Of a DNA stretch of 64,000 nt, positions 45,328 to 52,794 are shown one piece after another. The stretch is taken from the NCBI GenBank assembly GCA_017303835.1, contig JAFLBI010000001.1, positions 2,727,968 through 2,791,967 of the forward strand, read 5' to 3'. The position numbers were made by a program, and so were the translations under genes. Positions within the stretch are counted from its first letter, which is position 1; each line of letters opens with the position of its first letter. The DNA is from Chitinophagales bacterium (GTDB lineage Bacteria; Bacteroidota; Bacteroidia; Chitinophagales; Chitinophagaceae). The notes beneath the pieces are model-generated. The model worked only from the letters and a program-made list of their open reading frames with translations, ran no database searches and had not been told where the DNA came from.

Positions 45328-45446
45328 CCGTAGACTGAAGTCTACGGTAATATGTTTGATTTATTTCCGCGGACTTCAGTCCGCGGGAGGGCCTGATGAT
45401 TTGTTGTTTGGTCTTTTTGATTTCTGCCGCAGACTTTAGTCTGCGG
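45328..45446. repeat. Hairpins R1-R3 of the array (left of the transposase)
   Basis: R1 45328-45347 (CCGTAGACT-GA-AGTCTACGG, type A), R2 45367-45386 (CCGCGGACT-TC-AGTCCGCGG, type B), R3 45427-45446 (CCGCAGACT-TT-AGTCTGCGG, A position). All stems are perfect 9-bp. Confidence 0.92.
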
Positions 45447-45453
45447 AAATATT

Positions 45454-45909
45454 CTACGATGGTTCTATTTTCTTCTTCTTTACCATGTCTTCTGCGTATG
45501 CGTACGCTATTCCGAGTTGTTTAAGTGTATGCTGTAGCTCCTGATTCCTGATATATCGTTTAATTCGTTTTAGTTCGACCTCCCCGACGGACAAAGCATA
45601 GTAAGATCGCTGCCATTCAAATAGGATACCATTGAATAGTTGATTATTGGCGGCTGCTTGATTATTTAACCATCTTGCGCTTTCTCCTTTTAATAACTGC
45701 GCTGTTTGGGCAATCGTTTGTGTACTGTTTAACCTGACTAATACATGCATATGGTCTGTATATCCATTGATTGATTCGATATAGATGGACTTATTCTTTG
45801 CATAGCGATACATATGCTGAATCAAAGGGTAGAGTAGTACTGGCTTGATAAGAGGCTCCTTATATTTCGTTGTCCATATGTAATGGATCCATACTTTCAG
45901 GTAAGCCAT
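45454..45909 (-). CDS. REP-associated tyrosine transposase (IS200/IS605-like, Y1 HUH)
   Basis: The 151-residue protein has the compact IS200-type fold: a first strand VWIHYIWTTKYKEPL, the HUH metal motif H53-M-H55 (TDHMHVLVRL), and a helix with candidate catalytic tyrosines Y103/Y104 (EWQRSYYALSV). The tail is basic. RAYT proteins bind and process the REP hairpins that surround them. Seven of the eight perfect or near-perfect palindromes around this gene fit the type A/B pattern, and the nearest two lie 7 bases and 43 bases away. It belongs to a single-copy, domesticated-looking class rather than a complete insertion sequence with classical ends. Confidence 0.87.
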   Translation of the reverse strand: MAYLKVWIHYIWTTKYKEPLIKPVLLYPLIQHMYRYAKNKSIYIESINGYTDHMHVLVRLNSTQTIAQTAQLLKGESARWLNNQAAANNQLFNGILFEWQRSYYALSVGEVELKRIKRYIRNQELQHTLKQLGIAYAYAEDMVKKKKIEPS

Positions 45910-45952
45910 ATGCTAGTTATTTATTATGATTGATAAGCTTCTTTATTCATTT

Positions 45953-46169
45953 CTGCTGACTTTAGTCAGCGGAAGAGATTGGATTTATTATTTTGACTTC
46001 CCGTTTTCTTCCGTAGACTAAAGTCTACAGTAATGTGTTTGCTTTATTTCCGCGGACTTCAGTCCGCGGGAGGTCCTGGTGATTTTATTGTTTAGTCTTT
46101 TCTGTTTTCTCCGTAGACTAAAGTCTACGGTAATGTATTTGTTTTATTTCCGCGGACTTCAGTCCGCGG
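45953..46169. repeat. Hairpins R4-R8 of the array (right of the transposase)
   Basis: R4 45953-45972 (CTGCTGACT-TT-AGTCAGCGG, one T-G pair), R5 46011-46030 (A type, one mismatch), R6 46050-46069 (B), R7 46111-46130 (A, perfect), R8 46150-46169 (B, perfect). R8 ends 23 bases before the umuD stop. Confidence 0.92.
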
Positions 46170-46192
46170 GGAAGGCTCATGGTTTGATGTTT

Positions 46193-46624
46193 TCAATGCG
46201 GATGAATATGATGCGTCACCACACCCCACACACTAAAGGCAGCAAAAGGGTCTACATCAATCGTGGCCATCTTACCGTTTTCCGGAACCAGTCGTACACG
46301 ATTGAAGTCTTTGAATAATCTGCGAATCAGCATTTCGCCGTTCAGTGTGGCCACAACAATTTTTCCCGAGAAGGCTTTGATGCTTCTGTCTACAATGAGG
46401 ATGTCTCCGCTGCAAATACCCGCACCCAGCATGGCATCGTTGTTCATGCGGAAAAAGAAAGTAGCTGGTTTGTTGCGGATCAACATTTCGTTCAGGTCAA
46501 TGCCTCTTTCCATATAATCATCGGCGGCAGCCCCAAAACCTGTGGCATTGGCATTGGGTATGTCTTGCTGAATAAATTTCTTGTCGCCTGTATAGGCAGC
46601 CCGGTAAATACGCTTCCCTTCCAT
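46193..46624 (-). CDS. umuD: UmuD-like S24 protein without catalytic residues
   Basis: The 143-residue protein aligns by eye with UmuD: ADDYMERGIDLNEMLI, FFFRMNNDAMLGAGICSGDILIVDRS, GKIVVATLNGEMLIRRL and FSVWGVVTHHI. In E. coli UmuD the nucleophile serine sits in GDSM and the general-base lysine in TVKKL. Here these positions are Ala64 (NDAM) and Arg101 (LIRRL). The usual cleavage dipeptide (Cys-Gly or Ala-Gly) appears as Thr-Gly. The protein should therefore be unable to cleave itself and may act only as a structural partner of the polymerase. The start ATG lies next to a palindrome that could be an SOS-type operator. Confidence 0.87.
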   Translation of the reverse strand: MEGKRIYRAAYTGDKKFIQQDIPNANATGFGAAADDYMERGIDLNEMLIRNKPATFFFRMNNDAMLGAGICSGDILIVDRSIKAFSGKIVVATLNGEMLIRRLFKDFNRVRLVPENGKMATIDVDPFAAFSVWGVVTHHIHPH

Positions 46625-46629
46625 AAAAT

Positions 46630-46637
46630 TAATTTTG
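46630..46637 (+). promoter_or_regulatory. -7 promoter element (TAATTTTG) for the divergent operon
   Basis: An exact TAnnTTTG match lies 6-13 bases outside the umuD start codon. The predicted transcription start would fall within the palindrome at 46643-46655. No clear -33 element. Confidence 0.4.
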
Positions 46638-46642
46638 TTATG

Positions 46643-46655
46643 CTAAATTATTTAG
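46643..46655. promoter_or_regulatory. Candidate operator: palindrome CTAAAT-T-ATTTAG
   Basis: A perfect 13-base palindrome sits between the divergent umuD and 2H-phosphoesterase-like genes. Two GCTAA motifs (46642-46646, 46665-46669) lie on the same strand. The placement fits one repressor controlling both directions, but no LexA site consensus for this group is known to me. Confidence 0.45.
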
Positions 46656-46681
46656 TATTTTCATGCTAACAAATTTTGTTT

Positions 46682-47275
46682 ATGGAGGGTTTGTACCAAT
46701 CAACGCATGCGCTGAACAAGCAATCTTATGGCCACAGTAGTGAGTACTTGCTGGCATTCAGAACTGATGCTGCCCTGCAGGAACAAGTGCACGCAGCAGG
46801 CCGTGAATTATTGCAGCATTTTCCATCGGGTGCCAGTTTACCACAGCAGCCCCAGCTTACACTGGCTGCTTTTCAAGCCAGACCGGAAATGGAACCGACT
46901 TTATTGCGTTGGCTGCACCGTATTGTAGCATCGCAGAAAGCGTTTACTGCAGAATTGAATAACTACAGTGGTTTTCCGCCGCACATGATTTACCTGCGTG
47001 TGCAGGATCATACACCTTTCCAGCAGTTTATTCGGCAATTGCAGGTGATTGATCAGTATATCCGCAGCGATGATGCGCCACCCATGCAGTTTGTGCAGCG
47101 GCCGCACCTGCCCGTAGCAGAACATATTGTGCCGGAATCGTATCAGCAAATGCTGTCCTTATACGCGCAACAGGATTTTCACGCCAGCTGTACCATCAAG
47201 GAATTAGTGGTATTGCGCAGGGAGCATGCGTTTGATGCGTATCAATGTATTCAATTGTTTCACCTCGCTGCTTAG
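46682..47275 (+). CDS. 2H-phosphoesterase-like (2'-5' RNA ligase family) protein, degenerate motifs
   Basis: The protein has 197 residues from ATG 46682. The two-lobed fold of LigT/2H phosphoesterases is suggested by duplicated halves and by NNYSGFPPHMIYLRV. Canonical enzymes need two HxT/S motifs. Here the first is Q58-L-T60 (QPQLTL) and the second H142-L-P144 (PHLPVA), so one catalytic residue is missing from each. Ordinary cyclic phosphodiesterase or RNA ligase activity is unlikely. The next gene, four bases downstream, encodes a paralogue with a different pattern of loss. It is divergent from umuD and likely shares its control region. Confidence 0.72.
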   Translation: MEGLYQSTHALNKQSYGHSSEYLLAFRTDAALQEQVHAAGRELLQHFPSGASLPQQPQLTLAAFQARPEMEPTLLRWLHRIVASQKAFTAELNNYSGFPPHMIYLRVQDHTPFQQFIRQLQVIDQYIRSDDAPPMQFVQRPHLPVAEHIVPESYQQMLSLYAQQDFHASCTIKELVVLRREHAFDAYQCIQLFHLAA

Positions 47276-47279
47276 CGCT

Positions 47280-47900
47280 ATGGAGACAGCAACCATATTG
47301 GAATTACCCGGTTCTGCTGTAGCGGAATATTTGCTGGTAGTACAACCGCATGAAGATTTATTCAATCGCATCATGCAGGAGAAGCAGGCTTTTGCAAGAG
47401 CGTATGATTGTCCGGCAGCAAGTTTTGGTCAGCCACAAATTGTTCTAGCAAAAATTGTACAGCGTATTTGGTCGGAGCCGAATTGGCTCAGGCGTATTGC
47501 CCGAACAGTTTCAGAGCACAAACCCTTTACCGCAACACTGGAAAACTATGGCAGTTTTCCTACCCATAGTATCTACCTGCAGGTGAAAACAAAAACAGCC
47601 ATCGTGTCTTTGGTAAAAGCATTGCGCCAACATGGAAAATACTTGTATTATGATGCTGCATACAAGCCACATTTCATCACCGAGCCACACCTCACCATCG
47701 CCAGAAAATTATTGCCCTGGCAATATGAACAGGCATGGCAGGCTTACCGCCATCAGTTTTTCAGTGGTATGTTTCTGGCGAAGGAAGTGTTGCTAATGCG
47801 CAGGCGATTGAGCGAAAAGCATTATCACATCCTAGAACGCTTTGCACTGGAAGGAAAGCAACAACAAGTGGTGCAGGGCGGACTCTTCGAAATATTCTAA
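47280..47900 (+). CDS. 2H-phosphoesterase-like protein, paralogue of the preceding gene
   Basis: The protein has 206 residues from ATG 47280, four bases after the preceding stop. The first motif is Q53-I-V55 (QPQIVL), lacking both His and Thr, and the second, H137-L-T139 (PHLTIA), is intact. Both paralogues keep NY(S/G)xFPxHxIYLxV and a basic C-terminal segment with LLMRRR or VVLRRE. The family assignment rests on these motifs, and the reaction is uncertain. Operon position, between a sister protein and a PA0069-type radical SAM gene and divergent from umuD, suggests a role in nucleic acid repair or modification. Confidence 0.72.
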   Translation: METATILELPGSAVAEYLLVVQPHEDLFNRIMQEKQAFARAYDCPAASFGQPQIVLAKIVQRIWSEPNWLRRIARTVSEHKPFTATLENYGSFPTHSIYLQVKTKTAIVSLVKALRQHGKYLYYDAAYKPHFITEPHLTIARKLLPWQYEQAWQAYRHQFFSGMFLAKEVLLMRRRLSEKHYHILERFALEGKQQQVVQGGLFEIF

Positions 47901-47905
47901 CTGCT

Positions 47906-49015
47906 ATGAAGCCCCCACTAAAAAAAGATGCTGTGCCGGTGAAAGCACAGCAGCAGGATGATGCCATGCCTTACCGTAATGGCAGAGGCGCCCAGTTCAA
48001 TACACGCAACCGTTTTTTGGAAACGGAATTGTCCAAAGAACATATTGAAGCCATTGATGAGTGGAATGAGGATAATCTTCGCACGCAGTACATCCATGTA
48101 CAGGCTAAATCTATTGTCAATAAAGTGGAGAGTCCTGATGTAGGTATGAGTTATAGTATGAATCCCTATGCAGGGTGTGAGCATGGTTGTATTTATTGCT
48201 ATGCGCGGAATGTGCATGAATACTGGGGTTATAGCGCGGGACTCGATTTTGAACAAAAGATACTGGTGAAGCAGAATGCGCCACAGTTACTGCGTAAATT
48301 TTTGATGCATCCTAAATGGCAATGCACACCCATCATGTTGAGTGGCAATACAGATTGTTATCAGCCTGCAGAACAGACCTATCGCTTAACACGTGGCTTG
48401 CTGGAAGTTTGCAATGAATTCAATCAGCCCGTAGGCATCCTCACTAAAAATGCCTGGATACTGCGCGATAAAGATGTGTTGCAGGAAATGGCGAAGAAGC
48501 GCATTGTATCTGCAATGGTATCCATCACTTCCTTCAATGAAGAACTAAGGCGTATGATGGAACCCAGAACCACCACCGCTGTACAAAAGCTACGCGTGAT
48601 TGAAGAACTTAGTAAAGCAGGCGTGCGCATGGGCGTGATGATGGGCCCGATGATACCGGGCTTGAATGAGCACGAGATGCAACGTATCATGAAAGCTGCG
48701 GCAGATCATGGTGCTACATTCACGGCGTATACATTTATTCGCTTGAATGGTGCTATTAAGTTGTTATTCCATGATTGGTTGTATAAAAACTTCCCCGATA
48801 GGGCAGATAAGGTTTGGCACCTGATAGAGCAAAGCCATGATGGCAAAGTGAATGATTCCCGCTGGGGTGTGCGGATGCGTGGTGAGGGACATATCGCCAC
48901 GATGGTGGCGCAGCAATACAAGAAGTATGGAAAATTATATGGTATGAATGCAGAGGAGTGGCACTTGAATACGGCTGATTTTAGAAGGCCGGGCGAGCAG
49001 GGAAAATTGTTTTAG
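47906..49015 (+). CDS. PA0069-family radical SAM protein (spore photoproduct lyase-like)
   Basis: The protein has 369 residues from ATG 47906, five bases after the preceding stop. The radical SAM cluster motif is CEHGCIYCYAR (CxxxCxxC), near residue 90. SYSMNPYAGC ahead of it and the later MLSGNTDCYQPAE and GVMMGPMIPGLN are typical of PA0069/SplB-like proteins. Spore photoproduct lyases repair thymine dimers by hydrogen abstraction; PA0069-type members have no established substrate. An N-terminal RNGRGAQFNTRNRF stretch is a conserved part of this subfamily. Location in an operon with two 2H-like proteins and next to umuDC points toward DNA damage functions. Confidence 0.87.
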   Translation: MKPPLKKDAVPVKAQQQDDAMPYRNGRGAQFNTRNRFLETELSKEHIEAIDEWNEDNLRTQYIHVQAKSIVNKVESPDVGMSYSMNPYAGCEHGCIYCYARNVHEYWGYSAGLDFEQKILVKQNAPQLLRKFLMHPKWQCTPIMLSGNTDCYQPAEQTYRLTRGLLEVCNEFNQPVGILTKNAWILRDKDVLQEMAKKRIVSAMVSITSFNEELRRMMEPRTTTAVQKLRVIEELSKAGVRMGVMMGPMIPGLNEHEMQRIMKAAADHGATFTAYTFIRLNGAIKLLFHDWLYKNFPDRADKVWHLIEQSHDGKVNDSRWGVRMRGEGHIATMVAQQYKKYGKLYGMNAEEWHLNTADFRRPGEQGKLF

Positions 49016-49023
49016 GTAATTAG

Positions 49024-49031
49024 TATATTTG
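49024..49031 (+). promoter_or_regulatory. -7 promoter element (TATATTTG) abutting the antitoxin start
   Basis: An exact TAnnTTTG match ends 5 bases before the ATG at 49037, which would make a leaderless antitoxin mRNA or shift the start downstream. A TTG at 49007-49009 is only 14 bases upstream of it. Confidence 0.45.
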
Positions 49032-49036
49032 AAGTG

Positions 49037-49264
49037 ATGGCAGAACGGTCATACGATAAGAACGCATTATTGGCACTACCCGTTAAAGAAAAGCTGGAAC
49101 TGGCAGAAGCTTTATGGAATAGTATCGAGCAGGATATGCCTGAAATAAGCAAAGACGAGATTGCCTTTGCGCAGGAAAGATTGATGATGCATGAGGCCAA
49201 GCCTGATGAAGGATTGACTTTATATCAGTTGAAGCAGTATTTCAGAGATAAGTATGGCTTTTAA
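49037..49264 (+). CDS. Antitoxin, addiction-module component (TIGR02574 type)
   Basis: The protein has 75 residues from ATG 49037 (GTG three bases earlier is an alternative). The stretch ALPVKEKLELAEALWNSI is the recognisable core of TIGR02574-type addiction-module antitoxins. The acidic C-terminal half would wrap the toxin. Its gene overlaps the toxin gene by 11 bases, the standard arrangement for coupled production. The pair probably autoregulates its promoter, as is usual for such modules. Confidence 0.82.
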   Translation: MAERSYDKNALLALPVKEKLELAEALWNSIEQDMPEISKDEIAFAQERLMMHEAKPDEGLTLYQLKQYFRDKYGF

Positions 49265-49553
49265 GATCATCGTTAAGCCAATTGTTTTTCTTGATATAGA
49301 TGAAGCGGTTAATTTCTACGCGCAACAGTCCGTCCCACTCGTTGAAAGATTTTACGGTACTGTTATCTCAAAGATTGAGCATATTCAAAATAACCCTCTA
49401 AGCTATGGTTTTGTACATGCAGCTGTAAGAAGTGCACGAGTGCCACATTTTCCTTTCAGAATCTTTTTTCTTGTTTCAGGCGAACAGATTATTATCTTAG
49501 GCATTGCCCATTTTAAAAGAAGTAATCGGTTTATTAGAAAACGCCTGTCCTAA
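49254..49553 (+). CDS. RelE/ParE-family toxin
   Basis: The 99-residue protein has the compact alpha/beta fold of RelE/ParE toxins, seen in DIDEAVNFYAQQSVPLVERFY, IEHIQNNPLSYG, RSARVPHFPFRIFFLV and a closing IILGIAHFKRSNRFIRKRL. It could be an mRNA interferase acting at the ribosome, or a ParE gyrase poison; the motif set does not decide between them. It overlaps its antitoxin by 11 bases and ends 2 bases before the permease gene, which may therefore be read through from the same promoter. Confidence 0.85.
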   Translation: MAFKIIVKPIVFLDIDEAVNFYAQQSVPLVERFYGTVISKIEHIQNNPLSYGFVHAAVRSARVPHFPFRIFFLVSGEQIIILGIAHFKRSNRFIRKRLS

Positions 49554-49555
49554 GC

Positions 49556-50959
49556 ATGTCCCAACTCCAACGCACATTGTCTTTCAAAGCTACTTATGCC
49601 ATTGTAGTGGGCAGCGTGATCGGTTCCGGTGTATTCATGAAACCTGCGGTGATGGCCGGACAGCTAGGCTCAGCATGGTTGTTGATATTGGTTTGGATAG
49701 TCGCTGGCTTGATTACTTTATTCGGCGCGTTGAGTAATGCAGAAGCTGCTGCCATGTTTCCGGAAACGGGCGGACAATACATATTCTTTCAAAAAATGTA
49801 TGGTGAAGGATTTGCTTTTGTGTATGGATGGTCGGCTTTTGCGGTGTTCAATACAGCAGGCAATGCTTCTATCGCCTATGTCTGCGCACAGTACACGGAA
49901 TATTTTGTGCAGCTGCCTAGATTCAGTCAAGCAATAGAGCAGTCATTGCATATCCCTATTCCGTTGATTGGTGCTATCTACCCATTGGAAAATATTGGCG
50001 TAAAATCGCTCACCATTTTTCTGGTTGTATTGTTTACTGCTATCAATTATTTCAGTGTGCATTATGGTAGTGGTTTACAAAGAATCCTTACGGCACTCAA
50101 GGTATTGGCCATTGTGTTGGTGGTGTTGGGTATTCTGTTTTCTGGGAAAGGTGATTGGACGAATCTGCAGTCTACCACTGTTACAGAACTCAATTGGTTA
50201 ACGGCTTTCATGGCCGCAATGGCCGGAGCATTCTGGGCTTATGATGGTTGGAATAATATCACGTTTATTGCTGGAGAAGTGCGTGAGCCGCAACGACACA
50301 TTCCTAAAAGTCTTTTGTTAGGGTTACTTACTTGTATCAGCATTTATGTATTAATCAATCTGGCATTTGTCTATGTGCTGCCGCTGAGTGCTATGACACA
50401 GTCTTCATTTGTTGCTTCAGATGCTGGCAAGATTGCGTTGGGTACCATTGGCGGTGGCTTGATTGCTTTGCTGGTGATTCTTTCTACGCTGGGCACTACT
50501 AATGCCAATATTCTATCTACCGCACGCGTCACATTTGCTTTGGGTAAGGCAAGTGATCGATTGAATTGGGTGGGTAAAGTGCAACCGCGCTATCAAACAC
50601 CGGGCAATGCATTGTGGTTAAATGCGGGTTGGTCTATCTTACTCATATTCAGTGGCTCTTTCGATATGCTTACCGATATGCTCATTTTTGTGAGCTGGTT
50701 TTTCTATGGCATGAGTGCTTGGGGTATCATCCGCTTGCGCAGAACCATGCCGGATGCTGCAAGGCCCTATCGTGTATGGGCTTATCCATGGCCAACCATC
50801 CTCTTTGTGGTGTTTACAGCGGTGTTCTTAGTGGCTACTTTGTACACGGATATTCGTTTGTATCAGGAAGGCAAGAGTCACCTCATCAATGCAGCATTCG
50901 GTATGCTCATTGCCGGTCTGGGTATTCCCTTGTATTTTATCAGTCGCAAGCAGCGCTAA
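49556..50959 (+). CDS. APC-superfamily amino acid permease
   Basis: The 467-residue integral membrane protein has about twelve hydrophobic segments. The first helix contains VVGSVIGSGVFMKPAVMAG, the unwound glycine-rich substrate site of LeuT-fold APC transporters. Later segments include GAFWAYDGWNNITFIAGEVREPQRHIP, typical of the LAT-like branch. It would carry amino acids across the inner membrane by exchange or with protons. No substrate can be named. It follows the toxin gene by two bases and precedes the kinase-RapZ fusion by 30 bases. Confidence 0.9.
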   Translation: MSQLQRTLSFKATYAIVVGSVIGSGVFMKPAVMAGQLGSAWLLILVWIVAGLITLFGALSNAEAAAMFPETGGQYIFFQKMYGEGFAFVYGWSAFAVFNTAGNASIAYVCAQYTEYFVQLPRFSQAIEQSLHIPIPLIGAIYPLENIGVKSLTIFLVVLFTAINYFSVHYGSGLQRILTALKVLAIVLVVLGILFSGKGDWTNLQSTTVTELNWLTAFMAAMAGAFWAYDGWNNITFIAGEVREPQRHIPKSLLLGLLTCISIYVLINLAFVYVLPLSAMTQSSFVASDAGKIALGTIGGGLIALLVILSTLGTTNANILSTARVTFALGKASDRLNWVGKVQPRYQTPGNALWLNAGWSILLIFSGSFDMLTDMLIFVSWFFYGMSAWGIIRLRRTMPDAARPYRVWAYPWPTILFVVFTAVFLVATLYTDIRLYQEGKSHLINAAFGMLIAGLGIPLYFISRKQR

Positions 50960-50989
50960 TGCGCTATTTTCGCCCGAAACAAGTGATTT

Positions 50990-52432
50990 ATGGAAGCGGT
51001 GATCAACGGTATTGATCAGTTATTTCAGTCCTACGCACAAAAAAAAGCAGATCGTATTGAGAAGCTGCCACAAAGCGGTAGTGATAGGGTGTATTTCCGC
51101 ATTTATGCAGGCAAAGAAACTTTTATCGCCACTTGGAATCTTAATGTAAAAGAGAATAATACATTCATCAAGTTCAGCAATCATTTCAATGCATTGGGTT
51201 TGCCTGTACCGCAGGTATTCTGCATGAATGAAGAACATACAATCTATATCCAGCAGGATCTTGGTCAGGAAAGTCTGCTCGATAAATTAGAGCAGCTGGG
51301 TAAGAATGATGCGAGCTATGCACTGTTTCAGCAAAGTTTGAAAGAACTCGCACACTTGCAAATCAAAGGGCATGAAGGTTTGAATTATGATTGGTGTTTG
51401 ACGGCGAAGGAATTTGGTAAGCAGGCCATCCTAAGCGATTTGTTGTATTTCAAATACTATTTCCTCGATACACTCCGCATGCCTTACGATAAGCAGGCAT
51501 TGCTGGATGATTTTGATGTATTGAGTACCTACCTCACCAGAACTGAATACAAATATTTCATGTTCCGCGATTTTCAAAGTAGGAACATTATTGTAAAGGA
51601 TGGTAGCGTAAGCTTCATCGATTTCCAAGGGGGTATGCGTGGTGCTTTGCAATATGATGTTGCTTCCTTGCTTTGGCAAGCCAAAGCTGAGCTGAGTGAA
51701 GAATGGAAAGACAATCTCCTCAACTATTACATGGATCAGATTGATGGGTTGCTGGAGCACCCTGTTGATAGAACCCTTTTTGTTAGTCAGTACAATGGCT
51801 ATGTCCTCATTCGTTTGTTACAAGTCCTGGGTGCATATGGTTTCCGTGGTTTATTTGAGCGTAAAGCACATTTCTTATCCAGCATTCCATTGGCCTTGCG
51901 TAACCTGAAATTTTTCCTCGATCATAAGCGGGTAGGAATTGTTACGCCCGAGTTTGATCGCATGTTACGCATCGTGGTGTCTGATGAGATCATCGAAAGA
52001 TTTACGCCACCGCAAGCCACTGCAGATACACCTTTACAAGTAGTGATTAACAGCTTTAGCTATCGCAAAGGCATTCCTGCTGATGAAAGTGAAAATGGCG
52101 GAGGCTTTGTATTTGATATGCGCGGCATCCTTAATCCGGGCAGATTTGATGAGTATAAAACACTTTGTGGTAAGGACAAGACGGTGATGGATTTTCTGGA
52201 GCAGCGTACGCGTATGAATGAGTTTTTGAATTCTGTGTGGGATTTGATTGATATTACGATAGAAGATTACCTGAATCGTGGTTTCAGCAATCTGCAAATC
52301 AATTTTGGTTGCACAGGCGGACAGCACCGTAGTGTGTATGCGGCTGAGCAAACGGCCCGACATCTAAAGAATAAGTATAAATTAAAAGTGCAGCTGACGC
52401 ATACGAATCAAGATAATTGGATGAAGGGGTAA
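50990..52432 (+). CDS. APH-type sugar kinase fused to RapZ C-terminal domain
   Basis: The protein has 480 residues. Residues about 1-340 form an aminoglycoside-phosphotransferase-like kinase of the AmgK type. It has SGSDRVYFRIY, then FRDFQSRNIIV with D194 and N199 and a metal-binding D211 in FIDFQGG; the usual histidine of HxDxxxxN is Phe. Residues about 345-480 are a RapZ C-terminal domain (FVFDMRGILNPGRFDEYK, INFGCTGGQHRSVY). In E. coli this domain binds glucosamine-6-phosphate. AmgK phosphorylates MurNAc/GlcNAc in a recycling route that continues with MurU, and a MurU-like gene follows at 52795. The fusion suggests feedback on amino-sugar salvage, which is inference. Confidence 0.87.
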   Translation: MEAVINGIDQLFQSYAQKKADRIEKLPQSGSDRVYFRIYAGKETFIATWNLNVKENNTFIKFSNHFNALGLPVPQVFCMNEEHTIYIQQDLGQESLLDKLEQLGKNDASYALFQQSLKELAHLQIKGHEGLNYDWCLTAKEFGKQAILSDLLYFKYYFLDTLRMPYDKQALLDDFDVLSTYLTRTEYKYFMFRDFQSRNIIVKDGSVSFIDFQGGMRGALQYDVASLLWQAKAELSEEWKDNLLNYYMDQIDGLLEHPVDRTLFVSQYNGYVLIRLLQVLGAYGFRGLFERKAHFLSSIPLALRNLKFFLDHKRVGIVTPEFDRMLRIVVSDEIIERFTPPQATADTPLQVVINSFSYRKGIPADESENGGGFVFDMRGILNPGRFDEYKTLCGKDKTVMDFLEQRTRMNEFLNSVWDLIDITIEDYLNRGFSNLQINFGCTGGQHRSVYAAEQTARHLKNKYKLKVQLTHTNQDNWMKG

Positions 52433-52794
52433 TGGGTTTGTGGTTAGTAGTTGCTTGTTGCTGGTTAGTGATACATGCATGTGCACACTTCTTGCTCTAT
52501 GAGAATAGCTCTTGCTTTAACCGCAAAGGTCCGCCATCGCTAAGCTTAGGCGGACTAGCGCTAAGACGCTAAGTTTCGCTAAGACGATATGGTCCACGCA
52601 GGGTCTCTTGTAAAGGACCCTGCGAGATATTAACGACTTCAGTAATCCATATGCGCAGGGAAACTATTGAATCCTGTATCTTAGGTGCAACATTGATTTT
52701 TTCCATATACTCGAGCCGCTTAGGCTATTATATGGACTTGGTGATACCTTTTGGATAATAAACCAGTAACCAGAAACAATAGACTGCCAACACG
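52433..52794. repeat. Gene-free stretch with hairpins and CGCTAAG repeats
   Basis: There is no coding frame. It contains a hairpin GTCCGCC/GGCGGAC (52529-52535 with 52549-52555). Four CGCTAAG copies lie at 52538, 52559, 52567 and 52577. A second hairpin has a perfect 9-bp stem CGCAGGGTC/GACCCTGCG (52597-52605 with 52616-52624). A TACCTTTT at 52744-52751 is a weak -7 candidate for the MurU-like gene. Confidence 0.7.

Larger units (their letters stand above)
45328..46169. mobile_element. REP/RAYT element: eight-hairpin array with internal tyrosine transposase
   Basis: The element fills nearly all of the umuD-umuC gap. Its eight 20-base palindromes alternate between two types: A-B-A, then the transposase gene, then B-A-B-A-B. 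A to B start distance is 39 bases wherever the gene does not intervene, with a similar 19-base linker; A to next A is 99-100 bases. All palindromes share the core GACT-nn-AGTC while the outer bases vary with compensating changes. The two hairpins next to the gene share the loop TT, suggesting they are its own ends. Confidence 0.82.

Noticed and set aside
45328..46169. CRISPR array
   Set aside because: Repeats are palindromes of two alternating types with similar linkers rather than direct repeats with unique spacers, and no cas gene is present.
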